Positions 45,396 to 56,489 of a stretch of 58,375 bases of DNA are shown here, piece by piece (the first letter of the stretch is position 1; every line of letters begins with the position of its first letter). The stretch spans positions 25,774 through 84,148 of the forward strand of contig MNCI01027310.1 in NCBI GenBank assembly GCA_015680685.1. The letters run 5' to 3'. Made by a program: the position numbers and the translations under genes. The DNA is from Gnetum montanum (lineage: Eukaryota > Streptophyta > Gnetopsida > Gnetales > Gnetaceae). The notes beneath the pieces are model-generated. The model had not been told where the DNA came from, made no database searches, and saw only the letters and a program-made list of their open reading frames with translations.

Positions 45396-46502
45396 TGATT
45401 TAATGCGTTGCTCTTCATCCAATCTACTTTAAAGGTGCAAAGTCTTAAATATCTTGATATATCTTTCTTTGGAGATCGGAGGGAATATCTTCAAACTGTC
45501 AATACTCCTCACTCAAGATAGTGCCACAAATGTAAGACCTGTTGTTTCTCTGCTACCAACATCTATACAAGCTTTCTCCAATGTCATTCCCTGTGACTTA
45601 TGTATCGTTAAAGCCCATGCTAATCTAAGTGGTAGTTGGCGAGATCCTCCACTTATGATTGGTGGAATGGGTACTTGTCGAGGATGTTCATTATCATATG
45701 GTACTCTAATATAGGAGTCAAACTCAACGATGACATACGATGGCAACTGTGGAGGTTGACAGTGTGGACTATATATTATTTTCTTAATGACTCCACATGC
45801 ACCATTAACCAACCTTGCTTCTGGCCATAGATTAATAGTGAGCATAACCCTTGCATCCTCACAAATGAACACTACTTGATCCAATTCTCCTTCTGAATCT
45901 TCCCAAAATTTCACATCATTTGTCCTTCTATCTACTATGCACCATGCAACTGGTTTCTGCATTTTGAGAAATATTTTTTCATTATGCATATGCACTTTAT
46001 CCTTTGTATCAAACAAATGCACAAAATTCTCAAATTCATCTTGCCCATCCGATGTTGATGGAAGTTGCATTTTCAAGCTTAAAAAGTCATAATCCTCATC
46101 AGTCATCTTTCCTTATCGTATATTTATCAAAACTTCTCTAAATCTTTGTATAATATTATACGCTGCAGCACCAGTAAGGATGAGCACCAATAAGCTATTC
46201 TTTTCCAATGAGCAAGTTCGACTAAATTCTTTACGAATCGTATCAATGAGATACAATTTTTCTATGCTTGCTATATATGGTTCTGGTTTTTCATCTCCAT
46301 CTAGATCTAGATATGGTATAACTCTTTTATACATATCTCTAGACACATTTATAGTATCAAATAGTCGACTGCATTCAACTAATGGAAGTTTATATAACAT
46401 ATGACAAACCTCCATGGCACCTATGTCTCTATTAGCTATAGCATCCATCATGAGTCTTTTGTATGCACCTATGTCTCTATCAATACTACCTTTTGTATGC
46501 AC
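45396..46502 (-). pseudogene. Pif1-type helicase relic (Helitron-like)
   Basis: Two frames on the minus strand. 46502-46113 has NRDIGAMEVCHMLYKLPLVE, CSRLFDTINVS, KPEPY, then LTGAAAYNI. 46106-45513 has ITEEDW-like TDEDYDFL, INLWPEARLVNGACGVIKKI and WALTIHKSQGMTLEKACIDV, then GLTFVALS and, past a stop, VRSIDSL to about 45396. The first part is the Rep-to-helicase linker seen in Helitron proteins; the second is the Pif1 C-terminal helicase core. The Walker A and Walker B region between them is missing, an internal deletion, so it cannot unwind DNA. It is better preserved than Z. Confidence 0.75.
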
Positions 46503-46524
46503 CTATGTCTCTATCAATACTACC
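46457..46524. repeat. Perfect 34-bp tandem duplication
   Basis: 46457-46490 and 46491-46524 are identical (TTTTGTATGCACCTATG start). Identity suggests a recent event or an assembly artefact. It lies at the 5' end of the helicase relic and includes its first codons. Confidence 0.95.
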
Positions 46525-47435
46525 GCAAGTAACAAACCAGAAAATGTGTATGCCTTTCAACCACAACGAATCTTACTCTCAACTATGGAATTTTGTAAAA
46601 AATTAAAAAGAGAATTAAAAACCAAAAAGAGAAGCGATGAGAGAAGTATCATTTCCTGATTTCCACTCCACTGAGGTTTTTCCATCAATTATTATATGCT
46701 CTCACTGTCTACCAAATTTTCATCAATTAGTGTATGCTTTCACTCTCACTGCTGGACGTGTTTTTTGATGTAAGCAATCTTTTTCTATTCTTTGCAACTC
46801 CAATGCTGGCTTAAATTTTTAGTGACATAAACAAAATGGAAGATAAACTGCTCTTACAAAAACTTTACGGGTTTGAAATTTTTGCTACCTTGAAATGGTC
46901 AAGTAGAAGGATAAAAACGGGTATCCACTGTTCAAAAAATAAAACAATGCAAAATCTAAAGGCTGATACCAATGTAAATTTTTTAAATTTTTTTAATAAT
47001 ATATAGCTAAAAAGAAATAAATCAAATAATGTTAAATTAGAAGCGAACTTTGCAAAGAAAACGCTTTCATACCAAGGTACCAAGTTTTGTACAAAAATTT
47101 AAGGAAAACAATAATATACCTATATATATATATTAATTTATAGGCAAGGTTGCCCATAGATTGAAACATGGTGCAGGATCAACAAATCGGTAACCTTCAA
47201 CACTCAGATTAAAATCATCAATATTAACAAAAGAGAGCAGTTATATCCACTCAATGGCATTTTCCAATTTTTTTCATGCAAGAGTGGAAAATCAAACATA
47301 GAAATTAGCACCAAAATTAACATCTATGCTATGGTTTTTTTCAGTATGGTTAACCATGGGAATTGCAATTTGACCAGAACCGTCACGCTCTTCTTTGTTG
47401 TTTTCTGCGAAACCAATGCTTTCCACCTCACTTAA
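46525..47435. other. AT-rich Helitron-like interior
   Basis: Holds two more copies of the palindrome sub-block at 46678-46745. No gene seen. Confidence 0.45.
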
Positions 47436-47641
47436 CGTGAATAAAATTTTTCAGCCATGCCAAATTTTTCCTCAAATAAATGCGAAATGGCAGGTAAAAT
47501 GCGAAACCGCCAAAATTAGAAATGGTGAATATTTTTTTCACGTGAAAATTTTCAGCCATGTCAAATTGTCCTCACATGAATGTGAAATGGCAGGTAATGT
47601 GAAACTGCCGAAATTAGAAACGGCGAATATTTTTTTGCTGG
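47436..47641 (+). repeat. ~103-bp tandem repeat
   Basis: Two adjacent copies, 47436-47540 and 47541-47641, each with CAGCCATG, AAATGGCAGGTAA, CCGAAATTAGAAA and GAATATTTTTTT. A frame runs through them but has no family resemblance. Confidence 0.85.
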
Positions 47642-47782
47642 TGAACATGACAGTGAAGTTTCAATGGACGCAGATTTTTGTTCCAAGACGCCTCTGCCAT
47701 TCGTGGCGTCGCTGGCCGGAGCTTTCAAATGACACTGCTTGATTTACGCTTGCACAAATACATAACGAGATAAACTATTGAT

Positions 47783-48170
47783 TTGTCAATATTTGGAAAA
47801 GCTTGCAAAATCCGAAAGGCCCAGCCTGAAGTCACCCTTAAGCGATGGAGGAAAGGTTCACAGTGGTTTGAAGTCAATCGCAAGTTAGCAGTGACAATTG
47901 TTTCTGACAATTACTATTATCCAAAATTCGAGAAATTTTGCATTCCAGCTTGCTATGTTGATGAACATTATTTCCCACCATGTTGAGCATAAAGCAAGGC
48001 TCATATCTTGCAAACCCAAGCATAACATGGGTTGACTGGTCTAGAGGAGGTTCACATCCAGCCATGTTTGGAGCACAGGATATAACAGCAGAATTTATTG
48101 GAAGAATTCCTAAAGGCAACTGCACTCGAAATAACCACGTTAATATAGTCCAGAAATTCGGTGATTTATT
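47783..48170 (+). pseudogene. Captured GT14 (core-2/I-branching, DUF266) gene fragment
   Basis: The first frame (47783-47986) reads EVTLKRWRKGSQWFEVNRKL, SDNYYYPKFEKFC and PACYVDEHYFP. A one-base deletion near 47978 shifts to a second frame: MLSIKQGSYLANPSITWVDW, SRGGSHPAMFGAQDITAEFI. These are hallmark segments of the C-terminal half of plant DUF266 proteins, Golgi type II membrane proteins related to beta-1,6-GlcNAc transferases. Only one exon-like piece is present. It is well conserved, so capture is recent relative to Z. It lies opposite in strand to the helicase. Confidence 0.85.
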
Positions 48171-48229
48171 TTATAAAATTGGATCCTTAATATTGGATGT
48201 ATTTATGCTTTTTAGGATGTCACTGTAAA

Positions 48230-48785
48230 AAGCAATCTTGTGTAATATGATCAACTGGACGATTTATTACAAATGTGATCATCTAAAACAAATAGGTGAG
48301 CGCTGATATTAACAAGAGCCACAGTCAAGGCCACGGCTCTAGCAGATTTGGCAGATCCGCTAGTCGTGGCAGCAGAGGCGGCGGTTCTGTAACAGATCTG
48401 TGGGTTCTAACAGATCTGCGGGTTTCAGCCGAAGATTTGGAATTTTAGACGCTGTCAGTGCTCCGATCCTGTTCTGAGTCCTGATCCGCGCATTGTTTCT
48501 GTCTTCGGCCAGAATGCTAGATCTGCATGTGCGTACAACTCGAAGCCTTCTGCTGCTCCATGCACTGTTTTCATGTTCTATTATCTGGCATTATCTATAT
48601 CTATATTTGTATTTATAGGAATGACGTAACCTTTCATAACACGTCACAAAGTTGTGTTACTGAAATGGCTTGTCTGGGATTGATGCACAAAGTTGTGTTA
48701 CCAAAATGGGCTTGTGAGAAAGTCAATGTTAGTTAGCGTTACGTATAAAAAATTAGAGAATTATGACCAGTAATGGCATAGCCGC
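48230..48785. other. GC-richer segment, possibly captured host sequence
   Basis: 48300-48560 is markedly GC-richer, with repeated AACAGATCTG(T/C)GGGTT. At 48645-48715 a ~50-bp unit with CACAAAGTTGTGTTAC occurs twice. I do not recognise a protein. It may be a second captured fragment or a non-coding part of the element. Confidence 0.45.
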
Positions 48786-49244
48786 CAAATTAACTTGAAA
48801 ACTTCCTATAGGATATTTTCTATATGAACTCATGTATGAAAAATTACCTACTTTTCTAATCTAGGATGAGATTCATATACAAACTACAACCTACTCCCTA
48901 GATATATATATTGATTTCACCTAGATCTATTGAATCTTAACCTACTAGATGAAAATCATACAATAGCCTTGATGTTTAATGAGGTCTATAACAAGTATCT
49001 TAAGTGTAAACATAATTTCAAAATTAGACATGTTATTATTAGGCTAGGCAATAAATCCTTTTATTATAACCTAAATCATTTAATCCAATATACTAAATTT
49101 CAAATGTTATGGAAAGGACCCTATATTATCCATGCTATATATCAATATAGCACCATGCAAATATACCACCTTGATAGCTACCCAAACTCATTCTTTTCAA
49201 TACTAAACAAGTCAAATCATTTAAGAAATCAAACTAGTCTATAG
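48786..49244 (+). pseudogene. Element Z integrase C-terminus
   Basis: Resumes with KLPIGYFLYELMYEKLP, then MNLNLLDENHTIALMFNEVY, FKIRHVIIR and KFQMLWKGPYIIHAIYQYST, the GPY-like end of Athila integrase. It aligns with the minus-strand relic at 29497-29935, which also shows the sequence that originally joined 44661 to 48786. Confidence 0.8.
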
Positions 49245-49849
49245 ACTCTACAATAGTACTTACTAAGGGCAGAATCTACTCAATCTTCTATGTATTCTTC
49301 TTAGATCATAATCATGGGGGATATACACGCTTTCATTAAGCCTTGTGAACATCAATCATTTTTATTTCTTATCTTTGGAATTATTTTAATATTTGGCTTA
49401 ATTCTTGATAATTTTTCCAATTCTTTGATATATTTTTAATTATTTAATATCTTTCAAATATTCATATGTTTTACTATTCTTTTATTCTTTATACATTTTT
49501 CATTCTTTAAACCTTTTAAATTTCAAGTTGTATATATCTTTATTGTTCTACCATAAAATCATCAATGTTAAGCAAGATGTTATCTTATCCAAGAAATTTT
49601 ATACCATGTTATGAAATCATTGAAGACTAATTATGCATATAGTAAGACCACATCATCCATTCCTTCATTTTCAAAAATAAGAGGCTCTTATCATGGGCAT
49701 AATGTGATTCTAATCACATCAACATAAAATTAATTCTATAATCATTATGCCTTAATGAAAAGGTGAAGAATCAAGTACAAATAGAAAAGAATGTAACATC
49801 AAGGGAAAATTTTTTATTCTTTGGATTTCTTCTATGAGTACCAATTTTC
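49245..49849 (+). other. Post-integrase spacer of Z, left part
   Basis: AT-rich. It includes CATGGGGGATATACACGC near 49313 and TGTAACATCAAGGG near 49791, both matched in relic X. It continues at 56490 beyond the copia-like element. Confidence 0.6.
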
Positions 49850-49854
49850 CATGT
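49850..49854. repeat. Target-site duplication of the copia-like element, left
   Basis: CATGT here, CCTGT at 56490-56494, one mismatch. Confidence 0.75.
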
Positions 49855-50975
49855 TGTGGATCAAGAACTTAGAAGGGGGGTTGGATAATCTCCCAAATTA
49901 AAATTACTAGAGCCACCAAAATCAAACATAATTTTTACATGGTTTCATAACTTGGGTACCCACACTTGAAGGTCAAATTCCATGCACACCTCTAGACTTT
50001 GTTGCTTCAAAAATATGGTTTAAAGGACATCACAAAATTTATAAGATTTGAGCTTCACCCTAGAGTGTTCCATTACTATGAAAACACTCAACCCTATAAG
50101 GTTCCAACAAGCTTAAAATGTGGTTTAAAGGATCCCACAACCTTTACAAACATGAGCTATGCATCAAAGTGTTTTGTCACTCCAATACCAATCAATGTCA
50201 TAAGGTCCTAAAAAGCTCAATGAAGATGCCTTCTAGCATGAAGCACATCAATCCTACAAGGCTACAAAAAAAGAAAGAAAAAGATCAAAGAGAATGTGTG
50301 ACTTGATTTACAAAGTCCTTGTAATGAGTCTCAATACAACCAATACATATAGAAGATAATACAATGAAGGATAAATACAAAATCTCTTTGAGTAGCATTG
50401 GATAGATTTGAAAATGAATAATACTTACACCTTTCCCAAGAATTCCACTTAGTCTTCTACCCTTTGAGTTTCCAAAAACTCCTCAAAATTCATGCAACAA
50501 ATACCAAATTTCTGGTTTAGACATCTACTTTGACGATGAGCCATCTAACTGAAATCACCCTTAATGTAGGAGAAACGTCTACTTGAAAGTGGATACATCT
50601 ACAATGCAACATCTACCTTGAGATGTCTATTCTTCAAGATAGACATATTCTATTTCTATGAGACATCTACTCTTCTTGCACAATTTGATATCTAAAGCAT
50701 TCCTTTGTCATTTTGACATCTCAACAATCCTCAAAACATCTTCATTTGGCTTATAAACTCTATTTTCATCCATGCTCTCATCTTCTCCACTTAGTCTTTA
50801 TTTTGACATCTCAACATGGATCTCATTCTAATTCATCTTTTGTTCCAAAGTCTTGGATATACATTTGAAGTCCTTGCTCATTATACTCTTTCATGGTCCT
50901 GCAAGATTACAATCTCACATACACATTCTACATTCTTCATTTTCTCTAAGATTTTGACATACCAAAAGGTCAACA
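49855..50975 (-). mobile_element. 3' LTR of the copia-like element
   Basis: Sense start TGTTGACCTTTTGGTATGTC, sense end CTTGATCCACA. Partner at 55425-56489. Contains about eight TAGACATCTA-like motifs at 50517-50670. Confidence 0.9.
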
Positions 50976-51440
50976 AAATCATCCTTTTTGGTGATGTCCA
51001 AAACATAAGAAAATGGTTAGTACATTCCATAGTATATAACTTATATGTTGAAAAATAAAAGCATTTAAGACATAAATTCTAATGGTAGAAAAGGGTATTG
51101 CTAGAATAGGAATATAAAGGCTCAAGTCAATGGGTCCAAATCACATGAGTCCACAAGAAATAAAATGGATAACATTACGAGGTCTCCACCATATGATATA
51201 ACCAAGAGGATAAATCAATAACCTATTCCCAATACTTAAACTATTCACATTATATATATATATGTCATTCATGATATAAAAGATCAACAACATATCACAC
51301 ACTATTACAAACTATCTACATAACCAAAAAATTTCATCATCACAAACTACCCAAAGAAATCATAACTTGTCCATAATATAACATGTTATCACATAAAAAT
51401 GTAGCTACACACAAGGCTGTCAATACACTGACATAATAAT
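50976..51440 (-). other. PPT and 3' UTR of the copia-like element
   Basis: CACCAAAAAGGATGATTT next to the LTR is a worn polypurine tract. The rest is AT-rich with no gene. Confidence 0.5.
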
Positions 51441-53086
51441 TGCATGAATTCTCCCCCTTTTTTGATGTCACCCAAAAGGAGGGAAGCATAAAAAGTATCT
51501 ATCCACTAACCTCAATGCCATCATTAGAGTCATCATCAAAGAAAATTATTTCACAAGATGATCTATATGTATTCTCTTTATCATCATCATTGCTATTGGA
51601 GACATGTTGCTCATCATCATCATATGAAGATGGAACTATGACAAGAGCTCTATGGGGCTATAGCTTCACCCAAAATTAAGATGATGTACATGGATGAGAT
51701 GGAGCCTATCGAGAAGATGAAAAAGCACCCTTCCTCTGGTATGTAATAGGATTAGCTAGTCTCCACTAAGATGTGGCCCCAAAGATCCTCCCCATCATCT
51801 ACTACTCAAAGGTCTGAGAAACATCCCCATGAATATAAGAGCTAGGTCTAGGCTATGCAAGATTAGCAAACTCCCCTTGGATATGTGCTAGCGAAGCATC
51901 AAAATCCTTAGAATTAGAGGCATTTTTGAAGACATACGAATGGGATCAACCAGTAGTTGTAGAGTGTCTAGCTAGTGCAGGATAGTGCTCCTCATTGTCT
52001 AACATGAGAGTGATGATAATCTCCTCAAACTACTATCCATCTAGAGGAAGAGCTACTCTAGTTGCATCCATTCTCTTATGAAGGTAAGAGAGGTTCTATC
52101 CAATCATCCCAAGAGTCCTAGCAAAAGGTTTTAGCATCTTCTTGAGAGTTAATTTCACTTGGTCACTAATAGATTTGGAACTTCTTAACTAAGGAGAGAT
52201 CCTGGGAGGTGACAAAGATTTCTTCTTTCTTGCTTTCTAAGGTCTAGAGCTTGGTTCTCTAAGTTCTATGTGAGTGATACTCTTTTTCTCTAATTATTCA
52301 CCAAGATTTATTTTACCTTTTAGTAGAGGCATATCAGAAATAGGAACACCTCTTTGATGAATCAATAGACTGATAAGAAGATGAAGTCAATAAATTCTCT
52401 CTTTAGTGAAAATTCCTAACATGTCTCTGCAAAGGATATGTCCCAAGTCTAATAGCTAAATGGTAAGAAGACAATTTAGGATAAAATCTTAGACCAATAG
52501 CAACTAGTTGTAACTTCCCCATTTAACAATGATATTACACAACATAATAAGGAAGAGTGTAGATGCATCTTGGGTCATCTAAATTCTAAGGAATTTTCTA
52601 CTTCTCAATGACAGTAACTAATCAAAGAGAGTATCATAGAACTTATCATGGAAAATAGGGATTACGACATTTGAGAAAATATCAAACATAGAATATATGG
52701 TGATCCTATGAACCTTTGAGCTAGAAATGCTAAGAATGACATTGACTACTTGTAGAGTTACCTCAATCAAAATGCCCCAACAATAGAAGTAAAATCCCCA
52801 ACAATAGCATTAGTGATGGAAATATTGTTGTAAAATTCCCTGATAAGGATTTGAGGAATACAAAATGTGACTTCAAAAATTCCATCAACTACATTTGATG
52901 ACGCCGTTGGAAGTAAAGAGGTATTTTAGGTATAACTAAGATAGATTGTGTTACCTCAAATTGATATTATGCTTTAGTGGAATAATACTAAGGTAGATAT
53001 GTATTTGCTTTGCTTAAGGATGCTTCCTTGGACTTTTTGCTCTTACATGGTGGAGCTCTAGACATTCCAATCTTTTTGTGGGTCAT
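51440..53086 (-). pseudogene. Accessory ORF of the copia-like element (plant-transposon-protein-like)
   Basis: The minus strand starts at ATG 53086 (MTHKKIGMSRAPPCKSKKSK). Broken frames then give EVTFCIPQILIREFYNNISI and TNAIVGDFTSIVGAF, then VTLQVVNVILSISSSKVHRI, a GHILCRDMLGIFTKE stretch with LISLLIHQRGVPISD, and a Ser/Pro-rich basic linker. An acidic tail rich in Asp and Ser ends near 51490. The pattern LIREFYNN, a short beta region, then a Leu-Pro rich helical block is typical of putative plant transposon proteins; function unknown. It resembles in class, not in detail, the E30 accessory ORF. Confidence 0.6.
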
Positions 53087-53190
53087 GTATTTTAAAGGAA
53101 ATGAACTAATTTGCATTGTGATGGAAGCCCTGGTCGATTGGTCTTGGATGTCTAAGCTTGGATGAGGAAAAATGAGAAAAATGAGTGTTT

Positions 53191-53385
53191 ACTTTATATA
53201 ATTGCAGTTGTCAAGGGTTGTTTCCATAAAGTTAGATGTCTAATTCAACTAGTAGACATCTATCTCACATTTAATGAAACTCAAAGAGATGTCTATTTAT
53301 AAATGTAGATGTCAATGTGTAGATGTCTATCTTTCAAATGTAGATATCTACAAGTGGATGTCTAAACTAGAAATGAAAGGTCTAA
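53191..53385 (-). promoter_or_regulatory. Candidate promoter of the copia-like accessory ORF
   Basis: TATATAAAGT on the minus strand (53200-53191) lies about 105 bases before the ATG. Upstream of it (53234-53385) are seven TAGATGTCTA/TAGACATCTA motifs, the same palindromic motif as in the element's LTR at 50517-50670 and 56088-56195. Confidence 0.55.
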
Positions 53386-53399
53386 AGTAGGGAAATTTT

Positions 53400-53855
53400 T
53401 AGGGATTGCTACCTTGGACTATAGTCCTATGAGAGTTTTAAACAAGACAAGAAAATGAAAACGTGTCTCTACTTACCTTACTTGTTGATGAGAGACCATG
53501 AAGTCTATGAAAATTGGAAATGGGATTCTCCTTTCAAAGTTCCTCTTGTCTTTATATACATTTCTTGTATTTCCAATGTCTAACTTCCCTTCACAAAATT
53601 ATTGGTCAAAATTCTTTCTTTTTTTGGCTAAATTCTTCACACCTTTTTGTTTTCCTTGCTATTTTGATTTATCTACAACTTCCTTTTGTACAATAAGATT
53701 TCCTTTCTAGGCATCTTTGGGTAAGATCAAGAAGTCTTATGATATAACCAAGTACTCTTGTGGTGATATTTTAAATTTCAATTCCATTGTGTATGCCTAA
53801 TTCTACCACAATAATAGGATCTAACCCTTCTAATTTAGTTAAAATAGTTAAGACT
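53400..53855 (-). other. Spacer between the gag tail and accessory promoter
   Basis: T-rich, no gene. Short frames at 53498-53710 on the other strand are unsupported. Confidence 0.4.
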
Positions 53856-53859
53856 TGGA

Positions 53860-55370
53860 GCTATCTTATGTTTGGATGAAGTTTCTGTTGATACTTCTAA
53901 CCTTGATGTAGCCTTTTGTTTGGATGTTGATACTTCATCTTGTTGATAACATCCTAGTCTACTTTTATCATGTGGATTTATTCCTTGTACCAAAACTATG
54001 CAAATGGATTCCTTTCCTTTGACAAGTCTCTCATTTACAAGTATTATATCTGCAAGTTCTTTTTCAATCTACTCATAAGATCAGGTTAGTTTTTTATTCT
54101 TAGCTCTTAGGTCTAAGTTTTTTTGTGAGAGATCTAAATATTCTATGTTGAATAGAGATAATTTTTTATCCTTATCTTTTAAATCCTTCTTTAGCTTGAT
54201 ACAAAGACTTTGAAAGCATAAATTTTCATTACACAATAGGTCATACCTTTCTTCATCAATTGCTATTGTTTGATCATATCTTTAGTAGTTCTATCATCAT
54301 ATTCTGTAAGAGCCATGAAAATGAGATGTAAATCTTGCATGGCCTCTAGTTTCTCTTCAATTTATTCTTCATCCTAGCTAGTGAAGAGGTTGTTTTATTT
54401 TATTTTGTTTTATTTTTGGACTCAGCTTCAAATTGATCTCCATTTTGGATCTTGCTAGCACCATGACATTTGAAGGCCACATGGCCTCTTCAACCACATA
54501 TCCAATATTCTATAGAAAATGCATCAAAATTTAAATTTTTAACATTATTACCCTTTTTTCTACCTTTTGTTCTTGATTGATTAGGCCTTGGTTGATTGAA
54601 GCATCTTCCTTTTCTAGCAAGAAGTCTTTGAACTTTCATTGATATAAGGGCTAATTCATCTTCTCTATTTGGTTCTTGTTCAATCATCTCTTTTTCCTTT
54701 GATAAAAATTTAAGGATGATGGGATTTTATTTTATTTCTCCTTCACTTATGATATTCATATCATATAAGTAATAAGAGCACTTTAAAAATCTTCAAATTT
54801 TAGCACTGAAAAATCTTTAATTTCTTCCATGGTTGTGAATTTTGGTCTAAACTTGAGTTACAAAGTTCTAATAATTTTTATGATCACATCACTCTCTAGA
54901 AAGTCCTTACCTATTTCACATATGAATACTATTAATTCATTAGCACTAGATAAATAATCTTTGATTTTATCTCCTTCTTTCATTTTAAGCTTTTCATATT
55001 TGCTTTGCAACACTAAAAGTTTTGATTACTTGATAATAGATGTGCCTTCATAAGTTTCCTCTAAAGATTTCAATATTTCCTGTGTGGTTTCACCTAGCTA
55101 TTCTATTAAACTCATATTTATTCAATTCACAATAAAAACAATTTTTAGCTTTTGAGTCAAACATAAACTTACCTTTTTCTTCTAAAGTCCATTTACTTCG
55201 TGGCTTGAGTGCTCTTGTGGTGTTGTGAATGGGTGGTGTGTAGCCTTCAAGAATTGACTCCTAGGGCTTAAATTCCATGGATTCAAAGAATCCCTACATT
55301 CTTACCTTCTAATATGTGAAGTGAAACCCATAACAAATTAATGACTTGATGTAAGATATCCCCTCCATCA
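53860..55370 (-). pseudogene. Copia-like Gag with coiled-coil tail
   Basis: Begins near 55370 (VNDGGDIL region). The UBN2-type core reads LKMKEGDKIKDYLSSANELI, DVIIKIIRTL, EIKDFSVLKFEDF. A basic region follows (KGRCFNQPRPNQSRTKGRKK), then a zinc-knuckle relic YWICG, stop, RGHVAFKCHG at about 54510-54460 with the first Cys changed to Tyr. A Lys/Leu-rich coiled coil (LCIKLKKDLKDKDKKLSLFN) follows to about 53860. It matches copy A at 14050-15045. Broken by stops. Confidence 0.8.
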
Positions 55371-55407
55371 TTCACTCTTGAAATGTGAAGCAAAAACTTG
55401 AGAGTAT

Positions 55408-55423
55408 CAGGCTCCAATATCAC
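55408..55423 (-). other. Primer-binding site of the copia-like element
   Basis: Minus-strand TGATATTGGAGCC, right after the 5' LTR, matches the tRNA-iMet complement TGGTATCAGAGCC at 10 of 13. Copy A reads TGGTATCGAATC at the same place. Confidence 0.75.
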
Positions 55424-55424
55424 T

Positions 55425-56489
55425 TGTGGATCAAGAACTTAGAAGGGGTGTTGAATAAGCTCCTCAATTAAAATTTTTTCAACCACCAAAATCAAACATA
55501 ATTTTTACATGGTTTTCCAACTTCGGTACATCCACACTATTAGGATAGATTCTATGCATACCTCTAGACTTTGTTTCTTCAAAAACATGATTTGAAGGAC
55601 ACCATAATATTTATAAGATTTGAGCTCTACTTTGGAATATTTCATCACTATGAAACCACTCAACCCTACAAGGTTTCAAAAAGCTCAAAATTTAGTTTAA
55701 AGGATCCCACAACCTTTACAAATGTAAGCTCCACACTAGACTGTTTTGTCATCACAAAACCACTCAGCCCTACAAGGTCCAATAACCTCAATGAAGGTTC
55801 CTTCCCACAAGAACCACAATAATGTCATAGGGCTACAAAAAAAGAAAGAAAAATATCAAGAAGAAAGTGTAACTTGATTTACAAAGTCTTTGCAATGAGG
55901 ATCAATACAACCAATACATATATAAAATAATACAATGAAGGAAAAATACAAAATCTCTTTGAGTAGCCTTGAATAGATTTGATAATGAACAGTACTTGCA
56001 CATTTCCCAAGAATTTTACTTATTCTTATATCCTTTTAGTTTTCAAAAACTCTTCAATATTTGTGCAACAACTACTAAACAACTAGTTTAGATATCTACT
56101 TTGAGGATTAGACATCTAACTGAAACCATCCTCAATGCAAGAGTGACATCTACTTGAAAGTGGAGACATCTACAATGAGACATCTAGTCTCCTTGCATAA
56201 TTTGAGATCTAAAGCATTTTTTTGTCATGTTGGACTCTCCACAGTCTTTAGAACATCTTTATTTGGCTTTTAGACTTCATTTTCTATGCTCTCATCTTGT
56301 CCACTTATTCTTCGTTTTGACATCTTAATGTGGATCTTGTTCTAATTTAGCTCTTTTTTTGAAGTCTTGGATCTCCATTTGAAGTCCTTTCTCATTATAC
56401 TCTTTCATGGTCCTACAAGATTACAATATCACATAAAAATTCTACATTCTTCATTTTCTCTAAAGTTGTGATATACCAAAAGGTCAATA
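55425..56489 (-). mobile_element. 5' LTR of the copia-like element
   Basis: Partner of 49855-50975. Sense start TATTGACCTTTTGG (from TGTTGACC), sense end CTTGATCCACA. It is about 56 bases shorter than its partner because of small deletions. Confidence 0.9.

Larger units (their letters stand above)
44662..48785 (-). mobile_element. Helitron-like segment inserted in Z integrase
   Basis: About 4.1 kb separates the two halves of Z integrase. It carries minus-strand Pif1-type helicase pieces, a 509-bp palindrome at its left end, and a GT14 gene fragment. Read on the minus strand the left border ends ACTAAGCTAG followed by T, like a Helitron CTRR/T end with an AT-rich palindrome just before it. 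The right border lacks a clear TC start. No terminal inverted repeats or target duplication were found. The helicase resembles the Pif1 type found in Helitron/Helentron proteins. Confidence 0.55.
49855..56489 (-). mobile_element. Copia-like non-autonomous element (gag + accessory ORF, no pol)
   Basis: 6.6 kb with LTRs at both ends, a tRNA-iMet type PBS after the 5' LTR, a copia Gag, a coiled-coil tail, and a second ORF related to plant transposon proteins. The 4.45-kb interior has no room for a full pol and shows no protease, integrase, RT or RNase H motif. It sits in the post-integrase spacer of Z, whose halves match the uninterrupted relic X on either side. Old, with many stops. Confidence 0.85.

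Noticed and set aside
47395-47742. 115-residue plus-strand frame as a gene
   Set aside because: It runs through a ~103-bp tandem repeat and shows no domain.
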